Part shown: one piece after another, positions 44,730-53,980 of the stretch
Position numbering within the stretch: position 1 is the first letter of the stretch
How the letters are laid out: each line of letters starts with the position of its first letter
Assembly: GCF_018636735.1 (NCBI RefSeq)
Contig: NZ_CP045200.1
Span: 2,820,001 to 2,884,000, forward strand
Length of the DNA: 64,000 nucleotides
Origin: Erythrobacter sp. 3-20A1M
GTDB taxonomy: Bacteria; Pseudomonadota; Alphaproteobacteria; Sphingomonadales; Sphingomonadaceae
Reading direction: 5' to 3'
Program-made: the position numbers and the translations under genes
The notes under the pieces: model-generated
Databases searched by the model: none
Told to the model about the DNA's origin: nothing
Seen by the model: only the letters and a program-made list of their open reading frames with translations

Positions 44730-45728
44730 ATGACCCGAGCCGACTTCCAGCGCCTGATCGACGACAAGACCAAACCGATAGGGTCATTGGGGAGGCTCGA
44801 AAGCCTTGCAGTTCAGGCCGCTGCGATTCTTGGCGACATGACTCCGTCGAATGCTTCAGCATCGTTGACCATTTTCGCAGCCGATCATGGGATTGCCGCA
44901 CAGCGCGTGTCCGCGTTCCCGCAGGAGGTTACCGGCCAAATGGTCGCCAACTTTCTAGCCGGCGGAGCCGCTGCAAATGTCATCGCGGCGCAATTCGACA
45001 TACCGATGACCGTCGTTGACTGCGGAATCGCACATCCGCCGCGCCGACGCGATGCGCTTATCGATCTGTCATTAGGAGGGGGAACGGCCGACAGTTCTAT
45101 AGGGCCTGCGATGTCGCCCGAGACGGCAAGGAAGGCGATTGCGCAAGGGCGACATTTCGCGTGCGGTATTGAAAGCAAGATCGTTTGTTTCGGCGAGATG
45201 GGCATCGCGAACACTTCCTCTGCGGCCCTACTTGCTCATAACCTAAGCGGCATTTCCGTGGCCGAACTTGTCGGGCGAGGGACGGGCCTCGACGATACCG
45301 GTCTCTCGCACAAGCAAGAGGTTCTCGAACGCGCAGCTGCGCGAACTGGAGCGCTTGCGCCGGTTGAAGCGCTGGCCGAGGTCGGCGGCTTCGAGATCGG
45401 CACGATGGCGGGTGCGATGGCTGGCGCCGGGACATCGAATAAACTTGTGGTGGTCGATGGCTTTATCGCGACCGCTGCCGCCGCGCTTGCGCGGGCGATC
45501 GAGCCAGACTGTGAACGGGCCTTTGTCTATGCGCATCGCTCGGCAGAACACGGCCATCGGGCGCTGCTCGACTGGCTCCAAGCCGAGCCACTGCTCGATT
45601 TCGATATGCGGCTGGGCGAAGGGACCGGCGCGTTGTTGGCCGTGCCGATCATCCGCGCCGCGCTCTCGCTTTTCGGCATGGCAAGTTTCTCGCAGGCCGG
45701 GGTGTCCGGCGCCTCCCCGATCTCATGA
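44730..45728 (+). CDS. cobT: Nicotinate-nucleotide--dimethylbenzimidazole phosphoribosyltransferase
   Basis: A 332-residue enzyme that makes alpha-ribazole 5'-phosphate from DMB and nicotinate mononucleotide, the lower-ligand arm of cobalamin. Motifs are KTKPIGSLGRLESLAVQAAAI, SLTIFAADHGIAAQRVSAFPQEVT, GEMGIANTSSAALLA and the C-terminal DFDMRLGEGTGALLAVPII, which holds the catalytic Glu. ATG 44730 (MTRADFQRLIDDKTKPIGS) is chosen by family length; the frame is open upstream. The stop overlaps cobS (ATGA). It is the first gene of the cobT-cobS-cobC-cobO group. Confidence 0.94.
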   Translation: MTRADFQRLIDDKTKPIGSLGRLESLAVQAAAILGDMTPSNASASLTIFAADHGIAAQRVSAFPQEVTGQMVANFLAGGAAANVIAAQFDIPMTVVDCGIAHPPRRRDALIDLSLGGGTADSSIGPAMSPETARKAIAQGRHFACGIESKIVCFGEMGIANTSSAALLAHNLSGISVAELVGRGTGLDDTGLSHKQEVLERAAARTGALAPVEALAEVGGFEIGTMAGAMAGAGTSNKLVVVDGFIATAAAALARAIEPDCERAFVYAHRSAEHGHRALLDWLQAEPLLDFDMRLGEGTGALLAVPIIRAALSLFGMASFSQAGVSGASPIS

Positions 45729-46477
45729 AGCGACCATTCGCCGCCGCTTTGGCCGCGTGGGTTTTCTTTACGCGAATTCCCTTACCTGCGGCGCAGCTGG
45801 ACGAGCGCGATTTCGAGGCCGCGCCGGGCTTCTATCCGCTGGTCGGTGTGTTGATCGGCGCAATTGGCGCTGCTGCTTTCGCGCTCGGCTGGGCGATCGG
45901 CGGGGCCTACATCGCAGCGATCTTAAGCACTGCCGCTACCTTGCTGGCCACGGGTGCCTTTCACGAGGATGGCCTGGCGGACCTGTTCGACGGGCAAGGA
46001 GCGACAACGCCGGAGCGAATGATGGAGATCATGCGCGACAGCCGGCTCGGCACCTTCGGAGCCGCAGCGCTGTTCATAGTTCTGCTGCTCAAGATCGCGT
46101 CGCTGGCGCAACTCCCTTTCATGGTCGCACTCGCCGCTCTGCCCATGGCGCACGGAGCCTCGCGCCTGTCGGCGGTGATCGTGATCGCGACAAGTCGTTA
46201 CGCACGGGCCGAGGGGATCGCCAAGCCGGTTGCGAAGGGGATCGGAGCAGCGCCGCTGGTGGTGGCGACGCTCACCGGGATCGCTGCGGCCGCAATCGGT
46301 GCGACCATTCTTGGGCCCGGCTCTGCACTATGCGGCTTGGCCGGCCTTGCGATAGGCCATGTTACGACGCGGCTGCTCTTCGAGCACAAGCTGGGCGGCT
46401 ATACCGGCGACTGCCTCGGCGCGGTGCAGCAGATCAGCGAAGTCGGCTTCTATCTCGGCATGCTGGCATGGCTCTGA
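45725..46477 (+). CDS. cobS: Adenosylcobinamide-GDP ribazoletransferase (cobalamin synthase)
   Basis: A 250-residue integral membrane enzyme that joins adenosylcobinamide-GDP and alpha-ribazole (or its phosphate). The N-terminal AAWVFFTRIPLPA leads into ATGAFHEDGLADLFDGQGATTPERMMEIMRDSRLGTFG, the conserved acidic metal-binding region. Hydrophobic segments and HKLGGYTGDCLGAVQQISEVGFYL at the C-terminus are also typical. It overlaps cobT and the phosphatase gene, showing one transcript. Confidence 0.94.
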   Translation: MKRPFAAALAAWVFFTRIPLPAAQLDERDFEAAPGFYPLVGVLIGAIGAAAFALGWAIGGAYIAAILSTAATLLATGAFHEDGLADLFDGQGATTPERMMEIMRDSRLGTFGAAALFIVLLLKIASLAQLPFMVALAALPMAHGASRLSAVIVIATSRYARAEGIAKPVAKGIGAAPLVVATLTGIAAAAIGATILGPGSALCGLAGLAIGHVTTRLLFEHKLGGYTGDCLGAVQQISEVGFYLGMLAWL

Positions 46478-47001
46478 CTTTGCTGCGTCACGGTGAGCCT
46501 GAGATCGCTAAGGGCACGTGCTACGGCCAGTCGGACGTGACCACCAGACCCTTAGACGACGGACGCTTCAGCGCTCTGATGAACGCATTGCCTGGAAGCT
46601 TCGCGCGGATCGACAGCAGCCCGTTGATCCGATGCACCGCGCTGGCTGAGCGGTTGGCCGTGTATTTCGACCTTCCGGTCCATGCCGACCCGAGGCTAAT
46701 GGAAATCGATTTTGGGAACTGGGAAATGCTGCCGTGGAACGCCATTTCGCGCAGCGAAATCGATGCGTGGGCACAAGATGTCGAAGGTGCGCGACCCCAT
46801 GGGGGGGAGAGTGTTGCACAGATGATCGAAAGAGTGCGAGCTTATCTGCGCGACGCGGCAGATTTTGGTGGTGACATCCTTGCCGTCACACATCTTGGTG
46901 TTGTCCGTTGCGTTGCCGCAGCTCTTGGCCGACCGAACCCATTTGAAATGGAACTCGGCTTCGGCCAGTCCCTCACCATTGAACCAAAAGAGGTCGTATG
47001 A
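46468..47001 (+). CDS. Histidine phosphatase family protein (alpha-ribazole phosphatase)
   Basis: A 177-residue phosphatase of the phosphoglycerate mutase-like superfamily. It starts MALTLLRHGEPEIAKGTCYGQSD with the RHG catalytic histidine, has LMEIDFGNWEMLPWNAI (the E/W motif) and ILAVTHLGVVRCVAAAL with the second His. In cobalamin loci this position is held by CobC, which removes the phosphate from alpha-ribazole-P or cobalamin-P. The ATG lies inside the end of cobS (10-bp overlap) and the stop overlaps cobO by 4 bp. Confidence 0.88.
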   Translation: MALTLLRHGEPEIAKGTCYGQSDVTTRPLDDGRFSALMNALPGSFARIDSSPLIRCTALAERLAVYFDLPVHADPRLMEIDFGNWEMLPWNAISRSEIDAWAQDVEGARPHGGESVAQMIERVRAYLRDAADFGGDILAVTHLGVVRCVAAALGRPNPFEMELGFGQSLTIEPKEVV

Positions 47002-47603
47002 GCGAGACCAACAGCAATACGCACAAGCAAAAGATGAAGGAGCTGCAGGCCGCGCAAGCGAAGCGGCGCCGGGAGCTCACGGATCCTGAGCGCGGCCTCG
47101 TGCTGGTCCAAACCGGTAATGGCAAGGGCAAGTCGAGCTCGGCCTTCGGAGTGATCGCCCGCGCGCTGGGTTGGGGACAGAAAGTCGCGGTGGTGCAATT
47201 CATCAAGGGAAAGTGGAAGACGGGCGAAAAGCAGTTTTTCGCGCGCTTTCCCGATCTCGTCGATTGGCACGTCATGGGCGATGGTTTCACATGGGACACA
47301 CAAGACAAGGATCGCGATATCGAAGCCGCGGAGAAAGCTCTCTCCAAGGCCGGTGAACTCATCACAAGCGGTGACTACGCTCTAGTCGTGCTCGACGAAA
47401 TTAACATTGCGCTGCGCTACGAATACCTGACGCCCGCAAAAGCGATCGAAGTGCTCGAAGGCCGGGGCGATACCCGGATCATCCTGACCGGGCGGGACGC
47501 GAAGCCCGAACTGATCGACTATGCCGACACTGTCACCGAAATGGCCGAAATCAAGCACGCCTATCATGCCGGGATCCGCGCGCAGCAGGGCATCGACTTC
47601 TAG
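46998..47603 (+). CDS. cobO: Cob(I)yrinic acid a,c-diamide adenosyltransferase (CobA/CobO/BtuR type)
   Basis: A 201-residue ATP:corrinoid adenosyltransferase. The N-terminal helix KQKMKELQAAQAKRRREL precedes the P-loop LVQTGNGKGKSSSAFGVIARALG; VVQFIKGKWKTGE, YALVVLDEINIALRYEYL and RIILTGRDAKPELIDYADTVTEM complete the family pattern. It attaches the 5'-deoxyadenosyl group to the corrin cobalt and can serve both salvage and synthesis. It is the last gene of the cobT group. The riboswitch for btuB begins 48 bp later. Confidence 0.95.
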   Translation: MSETNSNTHKQKMKELQAAQAKRRRELTDPERGLVLVQTGNGKGKSSSAFGVIARALGWGQKVAVVQFIKGKWKTGEKQFFARFPDLVDWHVMGDGFTWDTQDKDRDIEAAEKALSKAGELITSGDYALVVLDEINIALRYEYLTPAKAIEVLEGRGDTRIILTGRDAKPELIDYADTVTEMAEIKHAYHAGIRAQQGIDF

Positions 47604-47650
47604 CAAGCAAGGATTGACAGCAACGGACCAGGCGAGCATTGGCGCGAACA

Positions 47651-47838
47651 GACGGTGCTGCAGGTGCGAAATCGCCTGAAGCTAAGAGGGAAGCCGGTGC
47701 GATACCGGCGCTGTGCCCGCAACTGTGAGCCAGAAGTCCCGAACCAACATGTCACTGGCTAAACCCTTCACTGGGTGGCGCCGGGAAGACGGTTCGAAGA
47801 CGTTGATCGGCAAGCCAGGAGACCTGCCGTCGCGTCGT
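47651..47838 (+). promoter_or_regulatory. Cobalamin (B12) riboswitch
   Basis: The sequence has the hallmark order of an adenosylcobalamin aptamer: AGGGAAGCCGGTGCGATACCGGCGCTGTGCCCGCAACTGTGA (47687-47728 region), then a variable arm, then GCCAGGAGACCTGCC (about 47813-47827), the B12 box. A following hairpin, GTCCGGGGC ... GCCCCTTGGGAC (47841-47869), is a likely expression platform. It lies upstream of the btuB-like receptor gene, so high cobalamin should switch off uptake. Boundaries are approximate. Confidence 0.93.
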
Positions 47839-48000
47839 TCGTCCGGGGCCGGGTCCAGCCCCTTGGGACAGGAAAGTTCTTTTCCGAAGTAACGACAGTC
47901 AGGCCGGTTTCCGGAGTCGCGGCTCGGTGCGAGCCGCGGCGGGCCATCTGTCGAGTTGACCATGCGGGCACCGGGGCCTCCGCGTGGGATGGCTTTGGAT

Positions 48001-49935
48001 ATGTCAATGAAATCCGCATTCTATTTGTCCGTCGCGGCATCGGCCGTGGCACTGTGTTCGACTGGAGCCTTTGCCCAGTCGGTCGATCTTCTTGAAGACG
48101 AGGAAGTGAACTCCGAAACGATCGTGGTCACGGCCAACCGCACCGAACGTGCGATCAGCCAAGTTGGCGAATCGGTTACAGTGGTCGAGGAAGAGGAGAT
48201 CGTAAACCGCCAGCCGAGTGAAGTGCTCGACATCCTGCGCACAGTCCCGGGCGTCACCTTCAACCGCAATGGCGGCATCGGAACCAGCACAGGCGTCTCG
48301 ATCCGTGGTGCCGAGAGCGACCAGACCGTCGTGCTGATCGACGGGGTCAAGCTCAACGACCCCTCTTCGACGGGTGGCGGCTTCAACTTCGGTCCTGCCC
48401 TGACAGGCAATATCGCACGGATCGAAGTGGTGCGTGGTTCGCAAAGCGTCCTTTACGGCAGCCAGGCTATCGGCGGCGTCGTGAACCTCATCACCCGCGA
48501 ACCGACCGAGGAGTTCGGGGTGTTCGCTCGCGCGGAATATGGTGAGCGCGATACTGCGGAACTCGTCGGCAATGTGTCGGGAAGGTTTGGTCCCGTAGGC
48601 CTTAGTGTCGGCGGCAATTACTATCGCACCGATGGCATTTCGGCATTCAGCGAAGCGCGCGGCGGCACCGAGCCGGACGGCTTTGAAAGCCTGGGTGCCA
48701 ACGCCAAGCTCGATATTGCGCTGGGTGAGAATTTCTCGATCGATCTGCGAGGTTTCTATGCCGACAGCGAGGTCGAGATCGACGGCTTCACCGCTACCGG
48801 CCTGGGGGACACCAACGAGGTTTCCTATCGAGAAGATTTGGTCGGCTATGCGGGCATCAACGCAGACTTTCTGGACGGGCGTTTTCGCAATCGACTGGGT
48901 ATCGCCTACACCCGGATCGACCGCAGGAATTTCAGCTTCGATACGGATTCCGAGACCTTTGATGCCTTCGGCGAGAACGTGCGCTATGAATATCAGGGCG
49001 TGTTCGACGCAGCCGAGATTGCGACGCTGGTGTTCGGTGCCGAGCGTGAGGAATCGGAATATCGCAGTTCCAGTTTCGGCGCTCCTGCGACCGGCGACGA
49101 CGTGTGGATCAATTCGGTCTACGGACAGCTGAACCTGACTCCGATCGAGGGGCTCTCGCTGACAGGCGGCGTTCGCTACGACGATCACGAAACCTACGGC
49201 AACAACACGACCTTCGCTGCCAGTGGTGCTTATTCGCCCAACGGCGGCGATACCGTGTTGCGCGGTAGTTTCGGCGAAGGTTTCAAGGCGCCCGCGTTGT
49301 TCCAACTGTTCAGCGATTTCGGGAATACCGCGCTAGAACCCGAGGAGTCCGAAAGCTGGGATATCGGCATCACGCACAGCTTCCTCGATCGCCGCGCCCA
49401 GATCGGCGTCACTTACTTCGAACGCGATGCCGAGAACCTCATCGCTTTCGTCGGCTGCACCGGCAATCCCATCCCAGCGTGCCAGGATCCCGCTAATCCC
49501 CGCCCTTCCGGAACATACGACAATATCGCGCTGGCCAGCGCTGACGGCTGGGAGTTTGGCCTTGCGCTTCGTCCGGTCGACGGCTTCGATGTCGCGCTGA
49601 ACTACACCACGATCGATGCCCGCAACGACATCACCGGCAATCGCCTGCCGCGCCGCGCCGAAGACACGATCAGTCTGGTCGCGGACTACCGCATGGAGAA
49701 CGGCATCGGCATCGGTGCCACCGTGTTCGTCGCGGGCGACAGCTTCGACAATGCCACCAACACCACCCGCCTCGATGGCTATGTGGTGACCGATATTCGG
49801 GCGAGCTTTGGCCTTACTGAGCAGATCGAAATTTTCGGTCGGATAGAGAACCTATTCGACGAGCAGTATGAAACGATCTTCCGCTACGGCCAACCTGGTC
49901 GTGCGGTGTTCGGCGGCGTGCGCTACCGGATGTAA
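48001..49935 (+). CDS. btuB: TonB-dependent vitamin B12/corrinoid receptor (BtuB-like)
   Basis: A 644-residue outer-membrane receptor. The signal peptide (FYLSVAASAVALCSTGAFAQS) is followed by a TonB box-like ETIVVTANR. The plug domain has PSEVLDILRTVPGVTFNRNGG and VSIRGAESDQTVVLIDGVKLND (BtuB-type), and a 22-strand barrel ends in GRIENLFDEQYETIFRYGQPGRAVFGGVRYRM with a terminal hydrophobic residue. ATG 48001 is chosen for the signal peptide; upstream in-frame starts exist. Placed behind a cobalamin riboswitch and in front of btuF, it should import corrinoids. Confidence 0.92.
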   Translation: MSMKSAFYLSVAASAVALCSTGAFAQSVDLLEDEEVNSETIVVTANRTERAISQVGESVTVVEEEEIVNRQPSEVLDILRTVPGVTFNRNGGIGTSTGVSIRGAESDQTVVLIDGVKLNDPSSTGGGFNFGPALTGNIARIEVVRGSQSVLYGSQAIGGVVNLITREPTEEFGVFARAEYGERDTAELVGNVSGRFGPVGLSVGGNYYRTDGISAFSEARGGTEPDGFESLGANAKLDIALGENFSIDLRGFYADSEVEIDGFTATGLGDTNEVSYREDLVGYAGINADFLDGRFRNRLGIAYTRIDRRNFSFDTDSETFDAFGENVRYEYQGVFDAAEIATLVFGAEREESEYRSSSFGAPATGDDVWINSVYGQLNLTPIEGLSLTGGVRYDDHETYGNNTTFAASGAYSPNGGDTVLRGSFGEGFKAPALFQLFSDFGNTALEPEESESWDIGITHSFLDRRAQIGVTYFERDAENLIAFVGCTGNPIPACQDPANPRPSGTYDNIALASADGWEFGLALRPVDGFDVALNYTTIDARNDITGNRLPRRAEDTISLVADYRMENGIGIGATVFVAGDSFDNATNTTRLDGYVVTDIRASFGLTEQIEIFGRIENLFDEQYETIFRYGQPGRAVFGGVRYRM

Positions 49936-49938
49936 TCG

Positions 49939-50769
49939 ATGGTTCGGACGATCCCCGCGGCGCTGGCGTGCCTTTTGCTCTGTGCCTGTTCACAGGTGGC
50001 GGAGCGAGGAGCGGAGGCGCCGCGACGGATCGTCAGCCTCGACTATTGCGCCGACCAGTATGTCCTGAAGTTCGCGGATCGAGAGGATATCCTCGCGCTT
50101 TCGCCCGATGCGGGGAAGCGCTTCTCCTACATGCGGGCGGAGGCGGCAGGGATTCCCACGGTCCGTCCGCGCACTGCGGATGTTCTGGCGCTGCAGCCCG
50201 ATCTGGTGGTGCGAACATATGGCGGTGGGCACGATATCGCCGACTTCATGCAGGAACCGGGCGTGCCGGTCGTGCAGATTGGCTTCCCCCAATCGATTGC
50301 CGAAGTGCGGGACGAAGTGCTGCGCGTGGGGACCGAACTGGGTAAGCCGAATGAGGCCGCAGCACTCGTCACCGAGATGGATCGGCGACTGAAGGCGCTG
50401 GCCGATCGGCCCAGTCCCCCTCGCGAAGTCCTCTACATGACACCCGCTGGTGTGACGGCTGGAGAAGGAACACTCGTGCATGAACTGTTTGTCGCGGCCG
50501 GCCTCAGGAATTTTCAGGACCGTGCCGGTTGGAACCCCCTTCCGCTCGAACGCCTCGCATACGAGCGCCCCGACCTGATCGCGGCTGCCTTTTTCGAAAG
50601 CGCGACCAACCATGTCGACAACTGGAGTGCGGCGCGCCATCCGGTGGCGCGGGCGCAGTTGCGCGAACTGCCGGTCGTCCCGCTGGAGGGATCGTGGACC
50701 TCGTGCGGCGGTTGGTTCTTGCTAGACGCGGTCGAAGCTTTGGCGAAAGCGGGGGACAACAAGCGATGA
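49939..50769 (+). CDS. btuF: Cobalamin ABC transporter substrate-binding protein (BtuF-like)
   Basis: A 276-residue periplasmic binding protein. It has a lipoprotein-type signal (ALACLLLCACSQVAE) followed by RRIVSLDYCADQYVLKFADREDILALSPDA, the start of the vitamin B12/siderophore-binding fold. VLALQPDLVVRTYGGG and WNPLPLERLAYERPDLIAAAFFE are typical. It begins three bases after btuB and its stop overlaps btuC (ATGA). It hands corrinoid from the receptor to BtuCD. Confidence 0.9.
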   Translation: MVRTIPAALACLLLCACSQVAERGAEAPRRIVSLDYCADQYVLKFADREDILALSPDAGKRFSYMRAEAAGIPTVRPRTADVLALQPDLVVRTYGGGHDIADFMQEPGVPVVQIGFPQSIAEVRDEVLRVGTELGKPNEAAALVTEMDRRLKALADRPSPPREVLYMTPAGVTAGEGTLVHELFVAAGLRNFQDRAGWNPLPLERLAYERPDLIAAAFFESATNHVDNWSAARHPVARAQLRELPVVPLEGSWTSCGGWFLLDAVEALAKAGDNKR

Positions 50770-51743
50770 ATCGGCCGGTGTCCATCCTGCTGGCAAGCCT
50801 GACGGGTGCATTGGTCCTTTCGGTCGCGCTCGGATCGGTGCCCTTGCCTCTCGACCGGGTGCTCGCTGCTCTCGCATTTCAATCGAGTCAGGGTGACGAG
50901 CTGGTCGTCTGGCAAATCCGCCTGCCGCGCGCGCTCGCTGCCGCGTTCGTCGGCGCGGCACTGGGAATGAGCGGGGCAGCCCTGCAGGGCCTTCTGCGCA
51001 ACCCACTGGCCGAGCCGGGCATTCTCGGCGTGTCCGCCACTGCCGCGCTCTTCGCGACTTTCGTGCTTTATTTCGGTCTCGCGACCGCAGGCCCACTCGT
51101 CTTGCCTTCGGCTGCAGTCGCGGGTGCCCTGATCGCGACATTGCTGGTCGCGCTGGCTGCGATCCGCACCCGCTCCGTGGTCACGCTGATCCTGATTGGT
51201 GTCGGCCTCTCGAGTTTCTCGGCGGCAATCATGGCGCTGCTGATGAACCTTGCGCCCAACCCCTTCAGCCTTGCCGACATGGTCAACTGGATGCTCGGCA
51301 CGGTGGACAATCGCAGCTTCGACGATCTTGTATTCGCGCTGCCCTTCATGGCGATCGGGGCGGTGGTGCTGCTCGCGTCGCGCCGGGGCCTGTCCGCACT
51401 CGCTCTGGGAGACGAGGCGGCCGAAGGAATGGGGTTGGACCTCAAACGACAGCGGCTGGCGGTGATCATCGGTGCCGGGCTGGCGACAGGCGCCGCGGTG
51501 GCGTTGGCCGGTGCGATCGGTTTCGTCGGGATCGTCGCGCCGCATCTGGTGCGGCCCTTCCTGCGCTACGATCCGGCGCGCCTGCTGGTGCCATCGTCAC
51601 TGCTTGGCGCGCTCATCCTCGTGCTGGCCGATATCGGCGTGCGGGTGCTCCCGACCGATAGCGAACTCAAGCTGGGCGTGGTCGCATCGCTCCTCGGCGC
51701 TCCGGTGTTCATCTGGATCGCCGCGCGACGGAAATTGGCATGA
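50766..51743 (+). CDS. btuC: Cobalamin ABC transporter permease (BtuC-like, FecCD family)
   Basis: A 325-residue protein with about ten membrane segments. It begins MNRPVSILLASLTGALVLSVALGS and has LPRALAAAFVGAALGMSGAALQGLLRNPLAEPGILGVS, the FecCD hallmark. IGFVGIVAPHLVRPFL near the C-terminus includes the coupling helix region. The ATG at 50766 overlaps the btuF stop. A longer upstream frame is only an antisense extension. It forms the channel of the BtuCDF importer. Confidence 0.93.
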   Translation: MNRPVSILLASLTGALVLSVALGSVPLPLDRVLAALAFQSSQGDELVVWQIRLPRALAAAFVGAALGMSGAALQGLLRNPLAEPGILGVSATAALFATFVLYFGLATAGPLVLPSAAVAGALIATLLVALAAIRTRSVVTLILIGVGLSSFSAAIMALLMNLAPNPFSLADMVNWMLGTVDNRSFDDLVFALPFMAIGAVVLLASRRGLSALALGDEAAEGMGLDLKRQRLAVIIGAGLATGAAVALAGAIGFVGIVAPHLVRPFLRYDPARLLVPSSLLGALILVLADIGVRVLPTDSELKLGVVASLLGAPVFIWIAARRKLA

Positions 51744-52513
51744 GCGTTCTGCAGACAAGCAATCTGAGCTATGCGGTGGACGGCATGCCGCTGGTCGTCG
51801 ACGCTGGATTCTCACTGAGAACAGGAGAACTCATCGCGCTGATCGGTCCCAATGGGTCCGGTAAGACGACGCTGCTGCGCGTCGCGCTTGGGCTGTTGTC
51901 AGCCGATATGGGCGCGACGTCGATGGATGGCAAACCGGTCGCTTCGCTCACGCCGGTCGAGCGTGCACGCAAGGTGGCCTACCTGCCGCAGGCCCGTCCG
52001 CTGGTCTGGCCGCAACCGGTTCGCGACGTCGTTTCGCTCGGGCGGTTTGCCTATGGCGCGGCGCTGGGGCGACTGTCGGACAGCGACGAGGCGGCGGTTT
52101 CGCAGGCGATCAGCGCCTGCCATCTTGATGGTTTCGAAGAGCGGGCAGCGGATACCCTTTCGGGTGGCGAACTGGCCCGTGTGCATCTGGCGCGTGCGCT
52201 GGCTGCCGAGACACCACTCCTTATTGCCGACGAGCCGGTTGCCGCGCTCGATCCGCGCTACCAGCATCAGACGATGCGTTTGTTTGCCTCGATGGCGCGG
52301 GTCGGGCGCGGAGTGCTGACGGTAGTCCACGATCTCGATCTCACATTGCGCTATGCGACCCGAGTGCTCTGGATGCACGACGGGCGGATCGTCGCTGACG
52401 GTAGTCCGGCCGAGACATTCACGAGCGAGCGCTTGCGCAATGTGTTCGGGATCGAGGCGGAGATTGTTCGCAATGGCGCGCATATCCGGCTCGACACTTT
52501 CGGCCCCGCCTAA
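51740..52513 (+). CDS. btuD: Cobalamin ABC transporter ATP-binding protein (BtuD-like)
   Basis: A 257-residue ABC ATPase. It has Walker A LIGPNGSGKTTLLRVALGLL, the signature LSGGELARVHLARALA, Walker B LLIADEPVAALD, and the H-loop VVHDLDLTLRYA. The ATG overlaps the btuC stop by 4 bp, and cobQ follows six bases later. It powers corrinoid import through BtuC. Close relatives include heme and siderophore importers, but the neighbours make cobalamin the best reading. Confidence 0.93.
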   Translation: MSVLQTSNLSYAVDGMPLVVDAGFSLRTGELIALIGPNGSGKTTLLRVALGLLSADMGATSMDGKPVASLTPVERARKVAYLPQARPLVWPQPVRDVVSLGRFAYGAALGRLSDSDEAAVSQAISACHLDGFEERAADTLSGGELARVHLARALAAETPLLIADEPVAALDPRYQHQTMRLFASMARVGRGVLTVVHDLDLTLRYATRVLWMHDGRIVADGSPAETFTSERLRNVFGIEAEIVRNGAHIRLDTFGPA

Positions 52514-52519
52514 CGCAGG

Positions 52520-53980
52520 ATGGCCGGTCGCGCGATCATGCTTCAGGGCACCGGTTCGAACGTGGGCAAGTCGCTGCTTGTCGCGGGGCTTTGCCGGATC
52601 GCACGGCGCCGGGGTGTGGATGTGGCACCTTTCAAGCCGCAGAACATGTCGAACAATGCGGCGGCCTGTCCCAACGGAGGCGAAATCGGTCGCGCGCAAG
52701 CGCTCCAGGCACGCGCCGCGGGGCTGGAGCCCACGACCGACATGAATCCCGTGCTCCTCAAGCCCGAAAGTGATCGGCGCGCGCAGGTCGTCCTGAATGG
52801 CAAAGCACTGCGCAGCGAGGAAGCGGCGGCGTATATGGCCAATCGTGGCAGCCTTCTTCCCGCTGTGATCGACGCGTTCGACCGGCTGAAATCGGCGCAC
52901 GATCTCGTCATCGTCGAAGGTGCGGGCAGCCCCGCGGAGGTCAACCTGCGCAAGGGCGACATCGCCAATATGGGCTTCGCGCGCGCGGCCGACGTTCCCG
53001 TGGTGCTTATAGGCGACATCGATCGCGGCGGGGTCATTGCCTCGCTGGTCGGCACCCGAACCGTCGTAGACAACAAAGATGCCGATATGATCGAAGGCTT
53101 CCTCATCAATCGCTTTCGTGGCGACCAAACACTGTTTGCGGACGGCGTGCGCTTAATCGAAGACCGCACCGGCTGGCGCAGTTTCGGCATCGTGCCGTGG
53201 CTGCCCTGCGCTGTGCGGCTGCCCGCTGAAGACGCTGTGGTGCTGGATCAGGCGAGACGGAAAGACGGGGCTATCCTGATTGCCGTGCCAATGCTTTCGC
53301 GGATCAGCAATTTCGACGATCTCGACCCGCTTCGTGCCGAGCCGGATGTCGAGGTCCGCTTCATTCCTCCCGGCCAGCCTCTTCCGCGCGAGGCGGATGC
53401 GATCATCGTCACGGGCACCAAGTCGACTCTTGCCGACCTTGCGATGGTTCGCGCCCAAGGGTGGGATCACGACATCATCGCCGCTAGGCGCACAGGTGCG
53501 CACGTTGTCGGCCTATGCGGTGGGTTCCAGATTCTGGGCAATTGGCTCGAAGATGCTGACGCTGCGGATGGATTGGCAGGATCTGCGGATGGTCTGGGTC
53601 TCTTCGACATGACGACGGTGATGACCCGCGAGAAAGTCATTAGGCCCATCTCAGGAACCACGCTTGCCGATGGGGACCCGGTGACAGGATATGAGCTCCA
53701 TACCGGTCGTTCTCAGGGCCCTATGCTAGAGAAGCCGTTCTGTCGCCTGGACGACGGCACCTGCGATGGCGCGGCCGCAGCGGGCGGACGTCTGATCGGA
53801 ACCTATCTTCATGGTGTGTTCGCGAGCGATCCATTTCGTTCGCGTTGGCTTGAGCGATTGCGCAGCGGCCGGAGGAGCACGCTCAATTACGAAGAGAGTG
53901 TCGAAAATGCGCTGGATGAACTGGCCGATGGGCTCGAGGCGTCCCTCGACGTAGACGCTCTGTTGGCGCTTGCGCGGTGA
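52520..53980 (+). CDS. cobQ: Cobyric acid synthase
   Basis: A 486-residue glutamine-dependent amidotransferase that makes adenosylcobyric acid from adenosylcobyrinate a,c-diamide. The N-terminal synthetase domain has IMLQGTGSNVGKSLLVAGLCRIARR, VAPFKPQNMSNNAA and VVLIGDIDRGGVIASLVGT. The C-terminal class I glutaminase-like domain has HVVGLCGGFQILG with the Cys nucleophile and IGTYLHGVFASD with the His. The length fits. The GTGA overlap couples it to the next gene. Confidence 0.95.
   Translation: MAGRAIMLQGTGSNVGKSLLVAGLCRIARRRGVDVAPFKPQNMSNNAAACPNGGEIGRAQALQARAAGLEPTTDMNPVLLKPESDRRAQVVLNGKALRSEEAAAYMANRGSLLPAVIDAFDRLKSAHDLVIVEGAGSPAEVNLRKGDIANMGFARAADVPVVLIGDIDRGGVIASLVGTRTVVDNKDADMIEGFLINRFRGDQTLFADGVRLIEDRTGWRSFGIVPWLPCAVRLPAEDAVVLDQARRKDGAILIAVPMLSRISNFDDLDPLRAEPDVEVRFIPPGQPLPREADAIIVTGTKSTLADLAMVRAQGWDHDIIAARRTGAHVVGLCGGFQILGNWLEDADAADGLAGSADGLGLFDMTTVMTREKVIRPISGTTLADGDPVTGYELHTGRSQGPMLEKPFCRLDDGTCDGAAAAGGRLIGTYLHGVFASDPFRSRWLERLRSGRRSTLNYEESVENALDELADGLEASLDVDALLALAR

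Noticed and set aside
48004-49305. 433-codon minus-strand frame
   Set aside because: Antisense shadow of the btuB-like receptor, which has full receptor features on the plus strand.
51899-53128. 409-codon minus-strand frame
   Set aside because: Lies over btuD and cobQ on the opposite strand and has no recognisable domain.
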